Origin: Pseudocitrobacter vendiensis
GTDB taxonomy: Bacteria > Pseudomonadota > Gammaproteobacteria > Enterobacterales > Enterobacteriaceae
Length of the DNA: 64,000 bases
Assembly (NCBI RefSeq): GCF_943590815.1
Contig: NZ_CALSBS010000005.1
Coordinates: 1 to 64,000, forward strand
Direction: 5' to 3'
A program made the position numbers and the translations under genes. Shown here in pieces: positions 63,407-64,000 of this stretch. Within the stretch, counting starts at the first letter, position 1. Every line of letters starts with the position of its first letter. The notes beneath the pieces were generated by a model that was given only the letters and a program-made list of their open reading frames with translations, was not told the origin of the DNA and did no database searches.

Positions 63407-64000
63407 TTAGTCGTTGCCAAAAAGATCGCGGGTGTAAATTTTTTCTGCTACGTCCGTTAACTCTTCTGCCATACGGTTAGAGACGATAACATCGGCTTCT
63501 TGTTTGAACGCCTCCAGATCGCGAACCACGCGTGAGCTGAAGAATTCATCCTCTTTCATCACCGGTTCGTACACTATCACCGTTATCCCCTTCGCTTTCA
63601 GGCGTTTCATGATGCCCTGTACGGAGGAGGCGCGGAAGTTATCAGAGCCGCTTTTCATAATCAGACGGTAGATACCGACAACTTTCGGTTTACGCGCCAG
63701 AATCGCGTCAGCGATAAAATCTTTACGCGTGCGGTTAGCGTCAACAATCGCGGAAATGATGTTGTTAGGCACCGACTGGTAGTTCGCCAGCAGTTGCTTG
63801 GTATCCTTCGGCAGACAGTAGCCGCCATATCCAAAGGAGGGATTGTTGTAGTGATCGCCGATACGCGGGTCAAGACAGACACCTTCGATGATTTGGCGGG
63901 AATTAAGGCCCAGAGTTTCCGCGTAGCTATCCAGCTCGTTAAAGTAAGCAACGCGCATTGCCAGATAGGTGTTGGCAAAAAGTTTAATCGCCTCTGCTTC
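63407..64000 (-). CDS. ugd: UDP-glucose 6-dehydrogenase Ugd (3' part)
   Basis: The C-terminal 197 residues of Ugd, which oxidises UDP-glucose to UDP-glucuronate for capsule and lipid A modification. The gene runs off the end of the window: the frame continues through [14 protein letters not shown] to position 64000. The catalytic cysteine is in [11 protein letters not shown]. About half of the roughly 388-residue protein is present. Confidence 0.96.
   Translation of the reverse strand, partial: EAEAIKLFANTYLAMRVAYFNELDSYAETLGLNSRQIIEGVCLDPRIGDHYNNPSFGYGGYCLPKDTKQLLANYQSVPNNIISAIVDANRTRKDFIADAILARKPKVVGIYRLIMKSGSDNFRASSVQGIMKRLKAKGITVIVYEPVMKEDEFFSSRVVRDLEAFKQEADVIVSNRMAEELTDVAEKIYTRDLFGND

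Overview
This window reads as the chromosome of an enterobacterium close to Salmonella and Citrobacter. Gene order follows the E. coli/Salmonella backbone: yeeO, tRNA-Asn, erfK, cob/cbi, pocR, pdu, tmaR (yeeX), yeeA, sbmC, dacD, sbcB, tsuB/tsuA (yeeD/yeeE), plaP, yeeY, yeeZ, the his operon, wzzB and ugd. A Citrobacter-type host is my inference. The cob-pdu island is complete, unlike E. coli K-12, while the phs/sopA genes that I recall between dacD and sbcB in Salmonella are missing. No insertion sequence, prophage, CRISPR array or clearly broken gene was seen.

Layout. (1) Positions 1-2,900: a MATE exporter, a tRNA-Asn with its own promoter and terminator, and an L,D-transpeptidase. (2) 2,917-19,403, minus strand: the 20-gene anaerobic cobalamin operon cbiABCDETFGHJKLMNQOP-cobUST, preceded by a long leader with a cobalamin riboswitch. 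(3) 19,904-21,822: the AraC-type activator PocR and the diffusion facilitator PduF. (4) 22,343-39,084, plus strand: the 21-gene pduABCDEGHJKLMNOPQSTUVWX operon for a B12-dependent 1,2-propanediol microcompartment. (5) 39,120-44,142: housekeeping genes, including an SOS-controlled sbmC. (6) 44,309-49,901: a six-gene lipid-type operon related to E. coli ynbABCD but at a different chromosomal site and with two added genes. (7) 49,931-54,835, minus strand: thiosulfate uptake, putrescine import, a LysR regulator and a dehydrogenase-like protein. (8) 54,946-62,246: the his promoter, leader peptide, attenuator and eight his genes. (9) 62,263-64,000: O-antigen chain-length regulator and the 3' part of ugd.

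How the parts work together. PduF admits propanediol. PocR probably senses it and switches on both pdu and cbi. The cbi/cob enzymes make adenosylcobalamin, and the riboswitch shuts them down when cobalamin is plentiful. PduO, PduS and PduX supply or regenerate the cofactor. PduCDE uses it inside a shell of PduA, B, B', J, K, N, T and U. PduP, PduQ, PduL and PduW turn propionaldehyde into propanol, propionyl-phosphate, propionate and ATP.

The least described part is the ynb-like operon. It joins a PlsC-type acyltransferase, a CDP-diglyceride synthase, a CDP-alcohol phosphatidyltransferase with a changed active-site motif, a hydrolase-methyltransferase fusion, a PAP2-like/dual-specificity phosphatase fusion and a small membrane protein. 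I read it as a candidate pathway for an unusual phospholipid or lipid modification.
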